The notes under the pieces: generated by a model
What the model saw: the letters and a program-made list of their open reading frames with translations, nothing else
What the model was told of the DNA's origin: nothing
Database searches by the model: none
Shown: positions 42,541-53,588 of the stretch, in pieces
Layout of the letters: every line of letters starts with the position of its first letter
How positions within the stretch are numbered: the stretch's first letter is position 1
Made by a program: the position numbers and the translations under genes
DNA from: JAJEEA01 sp965116765
GTDB taxonomy: Bacteria > Acidobacteriota > Vicinamibacteria > Vicinamibacterales > UBA8438
Reading direction: 5' to 3'
Assembly: GCA_965116765.1 (NCBI GenBank)
Contig: OZ220718.1
Coordinates: forward strand, 62,001-126,000
Length of the DNA: 64,000 bases

Positions 42541-42567
42541 GTTGCGCGCACCGTACCTGCGCGCAAC
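42541..42567. promoter_or_regulatory. Perfect 10-bp inverted repeat before a secreted-protein gene
   Basis: GTTGCGCGCA, loop CCGTACC, TGCGCGCAAC. It lies 20 bases after the antitoxin stop and 20 bases before ATG 42588. No T-run follows, so it is as likely an operator or attenuator as a terminator. Confidence 0.5.
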
Positions 42568-42587
42568 GTAACTTGGAGGGAGAGACG

Positions 42588-43538
42588 ATGACTCGTGGCT
42601 GGCCGGCAGTGGGACTGCTTGGCGCCCTGCTCTTGTGGCCGGCCGGGCCGGCGTCGGCCCAGACGGCGGACACGCCGCGGACGCCCTGGGGCGCGCCGGA
42701 CCTGGGGGGCGTCTGGGACTACCGCTCGGCCACCCCGATGGCGCGGCCGGACGAATACGGGGACAGGGCGGTGATGAGCGAGGAGGAGGCGGCGACCTTC
42801 GCGCGCCGGTCGGCCGACCTGTTCGAGTCGATCGACAGCGGGGAGACGGTGCCCGGCCACGAGATACACACCCGGGTCTTCCTCGACTTCGGCACCGAAC
42901 CCGTTCCGGACCGGCGCACCTCGCTCATCGTCGACCCGCCGAACGGCCGCCATCCGCCCACCGTGGACGGCGCGGACGAGCGGCGCGCCGCCGTCGCCGG
43001 CTCGTTCGGCCCCGGGCCCTTCGACTCGTGGGAGGACCTGAACCTGATGGACCGCTGCCTCGGCACCATCGGCTTCCCCATCGTGCCCGGCCCCTACAAC
43101 AACAACGTGCAGGTCTTCCAGACCCCCGACCACGTCGCCATCCTCGCCGAGAGCATGCACTTCGTGCGCATCGTCCCCCTCGACGGCAGTCCCCGCAGCG
43201 GCCTCGCCCAGTTCGGCGGCAACGGCCGCGGCCGCTGGGAGGGGGACACGCTGGTCGTCGAGTCGATGCACTTCGACGGCGAGCTGACGATGATCGGCAG
43301 CGAGCCGCGGCGGCTCGTCGAGCGCTTCACCCGCGAGGGCGACATCCTCCAGTACGAGTTCACGGTCGACGACCCCGCCATCTGGGAAGCCCCCTGGACG
43401 GCCCGGGTGCCGCTGCGGAAGACCGAGGGACCGGTGTTCGAGTACGCCTGCCACGAGGGCAACTACGGCCTGGCGAACATCCTCTCGGCCGCGCGGGCCG
43501 AGGAGCGGGCGGCGGCCGAAGCGTCCGAGCCGCGATAG
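42588..43538 (+). CDS. Secreted protein of unknown function (paralogue A)
   Basis: 316 residues with a signal peptide (GLLGALLLWPAGPASAQ). Conserved blocks are RTPWGAPDLGGVWDYRSATP, RTSLIVDPPNGRHP, MDRCLGTIGFPIVPGPYNNN, VQVFQTPDHVAILAESMHFV, RIVPLDG and GRGRWEGDTLVVESMHFDGE, ending in FEYACHEGNYGLANILSAAR. A paralogue with the same blocks is at 61875-62778. I know this as a secreted acidobacterial-type family without assigned function; the two Cys and the fold suggest a beta-rich domain. GGAGGG precedes ATG 42588. Confidence 0.7.
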   Translation: MTRGWPAVGLLGALLLWPAGPASAQTADTPRTPWGAPDLGGVWDYRSATPMARPDEYGDRAVMSEEEAATFARRSADLFESIDSGETVPGHEIHTRVFLDFGTEPVPDRRTSLIVDPPNGRHPPTVDGADERRAAVAGSFGPGPFDSWEDLNLMDRCLGTIGFPIVPGPYNNNVQVFQTPDHVAILAESMHFVRIVPLDGSPRSGLAQFGGNGRGRWEGDTLVVESMHFDGELTMIGSEPRRLVERFTREGDILQYEFTVDDPAIWEAPWTARVPLRKTEGPVFEYACHEGNYGLANILSAARAEERAAAEASEPR

Positions 43539-43618
43539 GGCGCAACCCGCGGAGCGCGACGACACCCGGGTCCCGGCACGCCCTGCTCGATGAACCTTCG
43601 AGCGCTTCCTTCCGCGCC

Positions 43619-44176
43619 TCAATCGTCGTAGGAGACCCGGGTCAGCGAGCGCTCGTACCAGCCGTCGCCGGCCGGATCGAAGGTGTTCATCTCCATCAGC
43701 TCGCCGCCGAAGACGTGAAGCGTCACGCACGGCCGGTCGGTGAGGTCGTTCGTCAGCGAGTGGTACTCGAAGGGCGGGATCAGGAAGTTGGCGTCGCCCG
43801 CGACGACCCGGTGCGACTCCACCGGGGCGAACCGGCAACGGTGGGCCTCCTCCTTGAGCGGTGCGTACTGCGTCACCTCCAGCTCGCCTTCGAGGACTCC
43901 CTCGACGCTCCACAGGTTGGGGTGGTCGTGAATCGGGGTCCCCTGACCGGGGGCCCAGGCGAGCACGAGGACCGTGTAGCGGCGAGCCGGGTCGCGGTGC
44001 AGCAGCCGCCTCGCGTAGCGGTCCGGGCGGGTGCGCCGGAAACGCTCGTCGAGTTGGAGCCGCCCGGGCGCGTTCTCGATCTCGTGCTGCACGGCCAGGG
44101 TCACGGCCTCGACGTCCCCGACGCTGACGGCGGCATCGAGCCGCCGTACGAACTCGTCTGCTCCCATGACGCTCAT
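43619..44176 (-). CDS. Cysteine dioxygenase type I-like
   Basis: 185 residues with the cupin core of cysteine/3-mercaptopropionate dioxygenases. Iron-binding His are in GTPIHDHPNLWSVEGVLEGE (H-x-H) and FEYHSLTNDLTDRPCVTLHV (third His). RYTVLVLAWAPGQ precedes the first motif, with the usual Arg-rich segment before that (RYARRLLHRDPARRY). The reaction is oxidation of cysteine (or a thiol acid) to a sulfinic acid with O2. ATG 44176; ATG 44167 is an alternative. It stands alone on the minus strand. The exact thiol substrate cannot be fixed from sequence. Confidence 0.8.
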   Translation of the reverse strand: MSVMGADEFVRRLDAAVSVGDVEAVTLAVQHEIENAPGRLQLDERFRRTRPDRYARRLLHRDPARRYTVLVLAWAPGQGTPIHDHPNLWSVEGVLEGELEVTQYAPLKEEAHRCRFAPVESHRVVAGDANFLIPPFEYHSLTNDLTDRPCVTLHVFGGELMEMNTFDPAGDGWYERSLTRVSYDD

Positions 44177-44529
44177 CGCCGACCTCCGTCGAGTCGCGGG
44201 GCCCCGCCCGCCCGGCCGAATCCGGCGCGAGGCCTGGCACCGCGGATCACTTGGCAGTCTAACCGACGTGGACGCCTGCGGGGGACGATGATGCACGACA
44301 GGCCGTCCGCGTGCCGATGGCGCCCGGGAAGCGCCAGCGGGCCGGGGTCCCGCCGAAGTCGGTTACCTGGCCCGCCAATCGTCGCTGCGGTTCCGCATGG
44401 CGCCCAACCAGACCTCCAGGAGTCGGCGCGGTTCCACGGCGCAGACTCCGGACGACAGCAGCCGGCCTGCACCGGGGTTGCAGGAGGCGGCACCGATCGA
44501 TGGCCCGGGGCTCGCCGCTCGGCGCGCGG
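44177..44529. other. Intergenic region with hairpin repeat copy C
   Basis: 353 bases between the cysteine dioxygenase gene and the alpha/beta hydrolase gene. Copy C of the REP-like repeat occupies 44371-44453. Elsewhere only shadow frames are seen. Confidence 0.6.
44371..44453 (+). repeat. Dispersed hairpin (REP-like) repeat, copy C
   Basis: CCGCCAATCGTCGCTGCGGT, then ATGGCGCCCAACCAGACCTC and a hairpin at 44419-44449: GGAGTCGGCGCGG, loop, CGGCGCAGACTCC. It matches copy B in order and spacing with about 80% identity. Confidence 0.75.
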
Positions 44530-46597
44530 TCACCGCAGCGCGTCGCTCTCCTCCGCCATCCGGACGAGCACCTCCGCGTCCTCGGGCAGCAGGAGACGGC
44601 GGGCGACCGACTCGTCCGCGGCCTGCCGTACCGCGGCCACGAAGCCGGCATGGTCGCCGTAGCGCTCCTCCAGCGACAGCCGCGGATCGCCGCTCGCCAT
44701 CCGCTCCGCGCGGGTCCGGGCGAAGGGGAAGAACGACCCCGTCAGCGAGCAGAGGTCGCGTCCGCGGGGGCCGGCCGCGTGCAGGTTCCAGCCGGTGTTG
44801 GTGCCGACCGGCGCCATGACGTCCACGGTGTGGATGCCGGCGACGTCGTGGCCGTCGCGGTCCGTCGTCGGCACGAGCACCTGGTACGACCCGCCGCGCG
44901 TCGGCGGCAGCACCGTCTGCCGGCCGCCCCCGGCGCCGAACGTGGGGCCGAAGCCGAGCGCGTCGAGCCCGTTCACCCGCGTCGGGAACGCGACGCCGGG
45001 AATGGCGGGGAACGTGCGCGCCACCTCGTCGACGGTGGCCAGCGTCCCGCGGCGCACGTCGGGGTAGGCGCTCGGGGGCGGCTCGATGCCGCGGTCGGCC
45101 CAGTCGTCGAGGGCGACGAGAAGGGCGCGCATCGCCGGGGCCGCGCTCCGGTAGGTGTTCGTCACGTACGCGCAGGCCCCGTAATCGCCGTCGGCCTCGC
45201 CCCGACCCCCGCCGCCCCGCCGTGGGGGTGGCTGGCCAGCAGGTAGAAGCGGACGTTGTCGGGCACCGGCACCGGGTCGCCGTGCCCGTCGTGGACGTTC
45301 AGCGACGCCTTCATCTGCCAGAACTCGTTGCTCGTGTCGACGTGGAAGACGAGCGGGTCGGTGGCGGGCCGCTTGAGGATGCCGTCGCGCACGTTCGTCA
45401 CCGGGTCGGTGGTCACCGCGTAGGTCAGCGGCGGGACCGACTGCGACGTGAAGTCGGTCGTCCGGTCCTGGCGCGAGTAGATGTTCGGGTCGGCGAACTC
45501 GACGTTGGCGAACAACCGGTGCGTTCCCGGGATGTGGATGCGCACGGCGTCGAACACCCGGCGGTGCGCCTCGTCCTCGTTGAAGCCGAGGTAGAGCCAG
45601 TCGCGCAGGTACATCCCCGTCGACGAGATGCCGAGCCCGTAGGCGCGGCGGATGCCGGTGGCGTCGGCGCTCGCGGCGAGGGGGTTCGGCGTCCCCGCGT
45701 CGTCGGCCGTCTCGTAGCGCAGGAACGAGGCGACGTCCCGGGTGACCGCGTAGCCGAGGCCCATGACCCACGGGTTCTTCGCGGGGTAGATCAGCTCGTA
45801 CACCTTGTCGGGGTCGAACCCGTCGAAGAGGCAGATGTCGGTGGTCGAGGGCGCGAGCGACGCCTCGCCCGACGGGCACGTCCCGAACGCCCAGCCGTCG
45901 GCCGCGACCGGCCGGCGCTCGCCGTCGATGGCGTCGCGGACGGTGAGGGTGGAGTGCGACGTGTCGGTGTCGGCCGTCTCGTAGCTCACGAACCGGTCGT
46001 TCCCCTTGAGGGGGAGGGTGTGGGTGACGGCCCCCGACGCCGTCGGGTCCGACGGATACTCGATGCGGATGCGCGAGACGACGGGGCTGCCGTCGGCCTG
46101 CACCGCCACCGGCAGGTGCGCCCCGAGCCGCGTCGCCGTCGTCACGACGTCGCCGGCCCACCCGGCGTCCACCAGGGTGTAGCCGAGGCGGAAGAACAGC
46201 CCGTCGTCGGCGTCGGGGCCGGTCGCGGGGAAGGTGTGGAAGCCGAGCTCGATGGCGTTCCCGCGGTTGTTGATGCCGTACAGCAGCTTCCCGTTGCCCC
46301 GCGCCATGTCGACCGGCTTGACGATGAAGAACGGCGCGCTGAGCTCGACCATCCCCCGCTCGTTGCGCGGCGCGCGGTCGAGGTTGACGATCACCGCGTT
46401 CAGCGGATCGCCGGGTCGACCTCCATGTGCACGGTGCCGTCGAGGCGCTCGAACGGACCGACGTCGCCGAACGCCTCTCCGCCGGCGTACGGCGTCGTCC
46501 GCTCGACGACGATCCGCACCACCCGCGCGTCCGCCGCCGGCGCCGCCAGGGCGGCCAGCAGACTCCCCAGAACCACGAGTGCGAATGCTCGTTTCAT
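44530..46597 (-). CDS. Secreted alpha/beta-hydrolase-domain protein, frameshifted twice
   Basis: Three frame segments join into one roughly 685-residue protein of the family annotated as alpha/beta hydrolase domain-containing (Abhydrolase_10-like). The N-terminus (46597-46400) has a signal peptide (FALVVLGSLLAALAAPAADA) and FGDVGPFERLDGTVHMEVDP. The frame shifts near 46408 and continues LNAVIVNLDRAPRNERGMVE, NNRGNAIELGFHTFPATGPD and so on to HPHGGAAGV. A second shift near 45200-45215 leads to GDYGACAYVTNTYRSAAPAM, PPSAYPDVRRGTLATVDEVA and the end PEDAEVLVRMAEESDAL. Both breaks are in G/C runs. Function unknown; either pseudogene or sequencing error. Confidence 0.65.
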
Positions 46598-46782
46598 CGT
46601 GCCCTCCCTCCGGGCCGTGTCCAGCGGCGAGAACGCGTCGGAGTCGTCACCGACAACTGCCGGCCGCCGGCTCGCCGGCTCCGCCGGCGCTACGTCGCAC
46701 CGCGAGATTGCCGTGTCTGCCTGGCGAGTTTCTGATATGTCCAAGAACCCCTTGGATCGGCCCTCCGGGAGCCCGCCGCCCA

Positions 46783-47193
46783 CTACGGCCGTGCGCGATA
46801 CCGGGTCTCGGTGCAACTGCTGAAATCGATGACCCCCGCCATCCTCTGCTGCAGGGCGCGGAACTCGTCGTCGCCCATCAGGATCTCGTTGAAGTCCTGG
46901 CGCATGTCCTCGTCGGGGTGCCGCTCACTGAAGAGCATCTGGTTGACCGGCCGCTCGATGTTCTGAAAGCCCGTCATCCAGCGGCCTGTTCTCGCCGACA
47001 TCTCGGCGCCGGGGTACCTTCCCTCGACGATGTCGACCATCTCCCGCGCCAGGGCCTCGGCGGCCGCCTCCCGGCCCGGCACGATGTTGCAGACGCGCTG
47101 GAAGACCATCGGCGGTTCGTCCTGCCGGGCGGTCGCTCCCAGCAGGGTCCCCGCGACGCCGAGCAACGCGATGCCGATGATGACGGTCTTCAT
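46783..47193 (-). CDS. Small secreted protein of unknown function
   Basis: 136 residues with an N-terminal signal (MKTVIIGIALLGVAGTLLGA). The mature part contains MVFQRVCNIVPGREAAAEAL, AREMVDIVEGRYPGAEMSAR and PDEDMRQDFNEILMGDDEFR, ending SSCTETRYRARP. The repeated acidic helices and the Val-Gly pattern (VCNIVPGREAAAEALAREMV) resemble small antibiotic-biosynthesis-monooxygenase-like (ABM) folds, but I cannot confirm this. It is 19 bp downstream of the PIN toxin gene, same direction, and may share its transcript. Confidence 0.55.
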   Translation of the reverse strand: MKTVIIGIALLGVAGTLLGATARQDEPPMVFQRVCNIVPGREAAAEALAREMVDIVEGRYPGAEMSARTGRWMTGFQNIERPVNQMLFSERHPDEDMRQDFNEILMGDDEFRALQQRMAGVIDFSSCTETRYRARP

Positions 47194-47212
47194 GGTGATG
47201 CTCCCGGGATGA

Positions 47213-47602
47213 TCACGACCAGAGGACGGGCGCGGGGTACCGTGCGATCAGCGGGTCCGGCGTCACTATCGTCATTCCGCGGAGGATCGCCTGCGATACC
47301 AGGCCGCGGTCGAACGGATCCCGGTGGTGCGCGGGCAGCAGCCCGTCGTGCGCGCCGTCCCTCTCGTCGAACGGCAGCGGCTCGATGCGCAGCCGCGCGC
47401 GGCGACTGGCGACGAACCGTTGCGGCGCGTCGGGCAGCGGCATCCGGCCGAGCCGATGCTTGATCGTGATTTCCCACACCGAGAGGGCGCTGAGGTAAAC
47501 GGTGTTGGACGGGGCGCGGCACTCGGTCCGGGCGCGCGGCGGCAGCCGTGGATCGTCGGCCACCAACCAGAGAAACGTGCACGTGTCGAGCAGGAGGGTC
47601 AC
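47213..47602 (-). CDS. VapC-like PIN-domain toxin
   Basis: 129 residues with a full set of PIN acidic residues: TLLLDTCTFLWLVADDPRLP (first Asp), YLSALSVWEITIKHRLGRMP (Glu) and HHRDPFDRGLVSQAILRGMT (two Asp). These RNases cleave tRNA or rRNA. GTG 47602 has GGGAGAGG five bases upstream. An alternative GTG at 47653 overlaps the antitoxin stop (GTGA) and would add 17 residues without PIN character. The gene follows its antitoxin directly, forming a complete TA pair. Confidence 0.8.
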   Translation of the reverse strand: MTLLLDTCTFLWLVADDPRLPPRARTECRAPSNTVYLSALSVWEITIKHRLGRMPLPDAPQRFVASRRARLRIEPLPFDERDGAHDGLLPAHHRDPFDRGLVSQAILRGMTIVTPDPLIARYPAPVLWS

Positions 47603-47649
47603 GGCGCCTCTCCCTGCCAGGCCATCTGCGGACCCTCCCCGCGCACGCG

Positions 47650-47928
47650 TCACCCGTCGTTCCGCTTGCGCGTGTCGCTCGCGTCTTCACCGCCGACTCC
47701 CTCGAACGCCTGGAGCAGCTCTTCGGGAAGCGGCTCGAAGAAGCTGTCAGGCACCACCAGGTCGGGGTCGGTGCCGACCGGTCGGGGTTCCGTCAATGGC
47801 CGCGGCAGCCGGCGGATCTCCGCCACCGGCACGTTGCGGCGGCAGAGGACGACGGTCTCCCCCCGCTCCACGCTGGCGACGTACTGCGAGAGGCGTGTCT
47901 TGGCCTCGGCGAGATTGACCTTGATCAT
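47650..47928 (-). CDS. Phd/YefM-type antitoxin paired with the PIN toxin
   Basis: 92 residues from ATG 47928: MIKVNLAEAKTRLSQYVASV, ERGETVVLCRRNVPVAEIRR, LPRPLTEPRPVGTDPDLVVP. The N-terminus is the Phd/YefM DNA-binding fold (VNLAEAKTRLSQYV, then VVLCRRNVPVAEI). The acidic tail (DSFFEPLPEELLQAFEG) would wrap the PIN toxin. ATG 47952 is a possible earlier start. It is followed without a gap by the PIN gene. Phd plus PIN pairs are a known VapBC subtype. Confidence 0.8.
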   Translation of the reverse strand: MIKVNLAEAKTRLSQYVASVERGETVVLCRRNVPVAEIRRLPRPLTEPRPVGTDPDLVVPDSFFEPLPEELLQAFEGVGGEDASDTRKRNDG

Positions 47929-48016
47929 GTCGACATAGTTGACCAGAAACATGGTCGAGTATAACCGACCGTCCGGTCCGCCGCGTGGACGGCGCCGACG
48001 GTGGTCGGCGCCTCGG

Positions 48017-49951
48017 CTACGGCAGCGCCAGCGCGACGAGTTGCTCGCGGGCGTCGCCGCCGCCGACGGCGAGGACGATGTATTGCCGGCCGTCGGCCAG
48101 GTAGCTGATGGGCGCGGACGACGACCGGGCGGGCAGCTCCATCTCGAACACTTCGTAGCCGGCGTCCTTGTCGAACGCGCGCAGCCGGTTCGACTCGATG
48201 CCCTGGCCGATGAAGAGCAGGGTCTTCGTCAGCAGCGGCCCGCCGCCCTTCTCGTAGCTGCCGAGCGGCGGCAGGTCCATGCCGCGCAGCGCCTCGTGGT
48301 CGCGGGGGCCGTCGCCCAGGGGCACGCTCCACAGCTTCTCGCCCGCGTTCATGTCGAGGGCCGCGAGCTGCGAGTAGGGCGGCTTGAAGAGGGGGAGCCC
48401 CCGCGGGCCCGGCAGGTTGCTCACCCGCGGCCGTATCGTCAGGTCGGACCGCGCGGGGTCGCCCGGCTCGAGCACCACGAACGAGAAGTGGGCCCAGCTC
48501 GGCACGTAGAGACGGCCGGTCTCGGGGTCGAAGGCGGCGCCCCACCAGTTGGCGCCCCCGCTCCAGCCGGGCCGCACGATGTTGCCGCCCAGCGCGGGCG
48601 GCGTGTAGAGGGGGCCGGCGGTGTGCCGCTCGTAGATCGCCAACGCCTCGGCCCGCAGCTCGTCGGTGAAGTCGATCAGGTCCTCCTCGAGAGACCCGTT
48701 GGTCAGGTAGAGCGGCGGCTTCGTCGGGTACGGCTGGGTGGGGGAGGTGCGCTCGCCCGGGACCGTCGACGGCGGCACGGGCCGCTCCTCGATGGGCCAC
48801 ACCGGCTCGCCGGTGGCGCGGTCGAAGACGAACGTGAACCCCTGCTTCGTGATCTGGGCGACGGCGGCGATCTCCCGCCCGTCGACGGTGATGTCGATGA
48901 GGTTCGGGGCCGCCGGCAGGTCGTAGTCCCACACCGCGTGGTGCACGAACTGGAAGTGCCACACCCGCTCGCCGGTCTCGGCGTCCAGGCAGACGAGCGA
49001 GTTGGCGAAGAGGTTGTCGCCGGGGCGGTGGCCGCCGTAGTAGTCGGTCACGGGCGAGCCGACGGGCAGGTAGACGTAGCCCAGCTCGGGGTCGGCGCTC
49101 ATGTTCGACCAGACGTTGGCCCCGCCCGCCCACTTCCACGAGTCGTTGCCCCACGTCTCGTGGCCGAACTCGCCGGGGTGGGGAATGGTGTGGAAGATCC
49201 ACTTCATCTCGCCGGTGCGGACGTCGTAGCCGCGGACGTGCCCCGGCGGCGCCTCCTTCCGGCCGGTGCCCTCGGTGATGGCCGAGCCGACGACGACGGT
49301 GTCGCCGGCCACCAGCGGGGCCGAGCTGACCGCGTACTGGCTGGTGTCGATGATGCGGCCGAGACCCCGGGTGAGGTCGACGCGCCCGTTCACGCCGAAG
49401 TCGGGGTCGGGCTCGCCGGTCTTCGCGTCGACCGAGACGAGCCAGGTCCGCCCGCCCGCGTAGAGCAGCCGGGCCTCCTCGCCGTCCGACCAGTATGCGA
49501 GGCCCCGCGACAGGAAGCCGTGCACGGCGGGGCGGCCGTCGAGGTAGAGGCCGGGGTCGTAGCTCCACAGGGTCTCGCCGGTCGTCGGGTCGACGGCCGC
49601 GACCTGCCCGAGGTTGGTGGTGACGTAGAGCACGCCGTCGACCACCAGGGGGGTGACCTCGTAGGCGTAGGTGCGGAACCGGCGCCCTTCGCCGATGACG
49701 GGGTTCTCCGCCCGCAGCTTCTCGTCGACCGACGTCCAGGTCCACGCGATCTCGAGCCGGTCGACGTTGTCGGCCGTGATCTGGTCGAGCGGCGTGTACT
49801 TCGTGTGGCCGGGGTCGCCCCCGTAGAAGCGCCACTCCTTCGGGTCGGCGCCGGCCTGGGCGAGGGCTTCCGGCGGCCCCGCCGCCGCGACCGTCAACAG
49901 CAGCATCCCGACCAGGCCGCGCGCCGTCGTCCTCGCTCCGATCCATCGCAT
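48017..49951 (-). CDS. PQQ-dependent dehydrogenase, paralogue of the 40090 gene
   Basis: 644 residues: a signal peptide (ARGLVGMLLLTVAAAGPPEA), then a PQQ propeller opening EWRFYGGDPGHTKYTPLDQI. It carries NLGQVAAVDPTTGETLWSYD, YDVRTGEMKWIFHTIPHPGE, GYVYLPVGSPVTDYYGGHRP, HHAVWDYDLPAAPNLIDITV and KQGFTFVFDRATGEPVWPIE, and ends QYIVLAVGGGDAREQLVALA. No heme motif. Substrate unknown, sugar or alcohol likely. It is divergent from the uvrA-like gene with 57 bp between their starts. It shares the N-terminal MRWIGA and many blocks with the 40090 paralogue, suggesting an older duplication. Confidence 0.85.
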   Translation of the reverse strand: MRWIGARTTARGLVGMLLLTVAAAGPPEALAQAGADPKEWRFYGGDPGHTKYTPLDQITADNVDRLEIAWTWTSVDEKLRAENPVIGEGRRFRTYAYEVTPLVVDGVLYVTTNLGQVAAVDPTTGETLWSYDPGLYLDGRPAVHGFLSRGLAYWSDGEEARLLYAGGRTWLVSVDAKTGEPDPDFGVNGRVDLTRGLGRIIDTSQYAVSSAPLVAGDTVVVGSAITEGTGRKEAPPGHVRGYDVRTGEMKWIFHTIPHPGEFGHETWGNDSWKWAGGANVWSNMSADPELGYVYLPVGSPVTDYYGGHRPGDNLFANSLVCLDAETGERVWHFQFVHHAVWDYDLPAAPNLIDITVDGREIAAVAQITKQGFTFVFDRATGEPVWPIEERPVPPSTVPGERTSPTQPYPTKPPLYLTNGSLEEDLIDFTDELRAEALAIYERHTAGPLYTPPALGGNIVRPGWSGGANWWGAAFDPETGRLYVPSWAHFSFVVLEPGDPARSDLTIRPRVSNLPGPRGLPLFKPPYSQLAALDMNAGEKLWSVPLGDGPRDHEALRGMDLPPLGSYEKGGGPLLTKTLLFIGQGIESNRLRAFDKDAGYEVFEMELPARSSSAPISYLADGRQYIVLAVGGGDAREQLVALALP

Positions 49952-50008
49952 GGTCAGCCCCCCGGAAGTGACGCGGATACGATCTTAGTCCAGCGAGGAT
50001 CGACGCGC

Positions 50009-52495
<2,487 letters not shown>

Positions 52496-52559
52496 CGGAA
52501 CGCGTCGCCCGCCGTCTTCGGTTGCAGCGGGCGGAATACTCGTCGCCCGTCAGGATTCC

Positions 52560-52949
52560 CTACAACAGCTCGACGCGGACGTTCAGCCCCGGGGAGCCGG
52601 CGAGCTTCCGGTCCGCGGTAACCAGCAGCTCTCCGAGCGCTCCCGCCAGAGCGACGTAGACCGCGTCATACGCGGTGACGTTGTCGCGAAGGCCCCAGAC
52701 TCTGTCGAGGAACGGCTCGTGCGGGTACCGTTCGACATCGAGCTGCCGCCAGTGTCCGAGCGTTCGGGCCGCATGCCCTTCGTCGAAGGTCCCGTCCAGA
52801 ACGTACCGCCGCAGCACATGGGCGATCTCGATGTCGATGAGGTGGGGCGCATGCACGACCTCCGTGTCATCGGCCAGTCTTGCACCGACCTTCCTGCCGC
52901 GGGCCGTGTTGAGCAGGAACTCGATGGCGCCGGAGGCATCCAGCACCAT
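52560..52949 (-). CDS. FitB/VapC-like PIN-domain toxin
   Basis: 129 residues, complete PIN fold: MVLDASGAIEFLLNTARGRK (first Asp), HLIDIEIAHVLRRYVLDGTF (Glu), NVTAYDAVYVALAGALGELL (Asp) and VTADRKLAG (Asp). It cleaves RNA in the family. The start overlaps the antitoxin stop by one base (TGATG), so the two are coupled. Complete pair with the ribbon-helix-helix gene; the combination is the FitAB/VapBC type found beside other islands. Confidence 0.8.
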   Translation of the reverse strand: MVLDASGAIEFLLNTARGRKVGARLADDTEVVHAPHLIDIEIAHVLRRYVLDGTFDEGHAARTLGHWRQLDVERYPHEPFLDRVWGLRDNVTAYDAVYVALAGALGELLVTADRKLAGSPGLNVRVELL

Positions 52950-53179
52950 CAACGCCGCCCGCGCTCCTCGCGGAGCACGTCTGCCGGCGAGCGGTCGAGC
53001 ACGACGTCCGGCTGCTCGCGGATTGCCCGGAGCAGCTCGTGCCGGCTCGGTCGGGCCAGCGCTCGCTCGATCTCCCGAAGCACGTAGAGCGACATCGACA
53101 CGCCTTCCATGGCGGCCCGGGCCTTCAGTCGTCGGTGAAGGGAGTCCGGCACGTTGCGAATCTGGAGCATGGTGGTCAT
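52949..53179 (-). CDS. FitA-like ribbon-helix-helix antitoxin
   Basis: 76 residues: MTTMLQIRNVPDSLHRRLKA, RAAMEGVSMSLYVLREIERA, LARPSRHELLRAIREQP. The N-terminal strand LQIRNVPDSLHRRLKARAA and the following helices are the FitA/Arc-type ribbon-helix-helix. The C-terminal segment (DVVLDRSPADVLREERGRR) is the toxin-binding tail. It is the first gene of a two-gene TA operon with the PIN toxin. The first AUG, at 53179, is taken because the strand begins within five residues. Confidence 0.8.
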   Translation of the reverse strand: MTTMLQIRNVPDSLHRRLKARAAMEGVSMSLYVLREIERALARPSRHELLRAIREQPDVVLDRSPADVLREERGRR

Positions 53180-53495
53180 GTGTCATGTATGAAAACATGA
53201 TCCAGAGCGTCATTCAAGCGAGACACGACAGGGTCCATGCCGCCGGGCACGCGGTCCGCCACAGGCCCTGAACAGCCCGTGGCGAAAGTCCCCGCTGCAT
53301 TCGAGCGGCGATGCATCCCGCCTGACTGCGTTGCTCCTCGGTCGAATATGCCCAATATTCTCCCTCGTCGCGCCTTGTCAGGCGGGCGCCTCGGCCCTTC
53401 GCCGGCGCCCTTCGGGCGCGGTGCAACGCGGGGTTTCACCACGGGCTGTGAAGGAGTGACTGGAGCGACGCGGCGCGGTCCGGCCGCGATGGGGG
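53180..53495. other. Intergenic region before the blaI promoter, no gene recognised
   Basis: About 315 bases between the FitA-like antitoxin and the blaI promoter. Frames in it are short and without family resemblance. I see no RNA gene or clear terminator. Confidence 0.5.
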
Positions 53496-53524
53496 TTGAC
53501 ATGCAGGTTCCGGGCTGCTAATTT
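53496..53524 (+). promoter_or_regulatory. Sigma-70-type promoter of the blaI-blaR1 operon
   Basis: TTGACA at 53496-53501, a 17-base spacer, then TAATTT at 53519-53524. This is the best consensus promoter in the window and lies 64 bp before ATG 53589. Confidence 0.75.
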
Positions 53525-53544
53525 ATTGGCTAGTCGCCAAAAAG
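53522..53544. promoter_or_regulatory. Operator-like inverted repeat overlapping the blaI transcription start
   Basis: TTGGC (53526-53530), five-base centre, GCCAA (53536-53540), with weaker extension on both sides (TTTA/AAAG). It sits directly downstream of the -10 box, where a repressor of its own operon such as BlaI/MecI would bind. Confidence 0.6.
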
Positions 53545-53588
53545 TTAACGCATGGCGGCAGCCGCGCCGGCGGCGATCCCCGAAGCTC

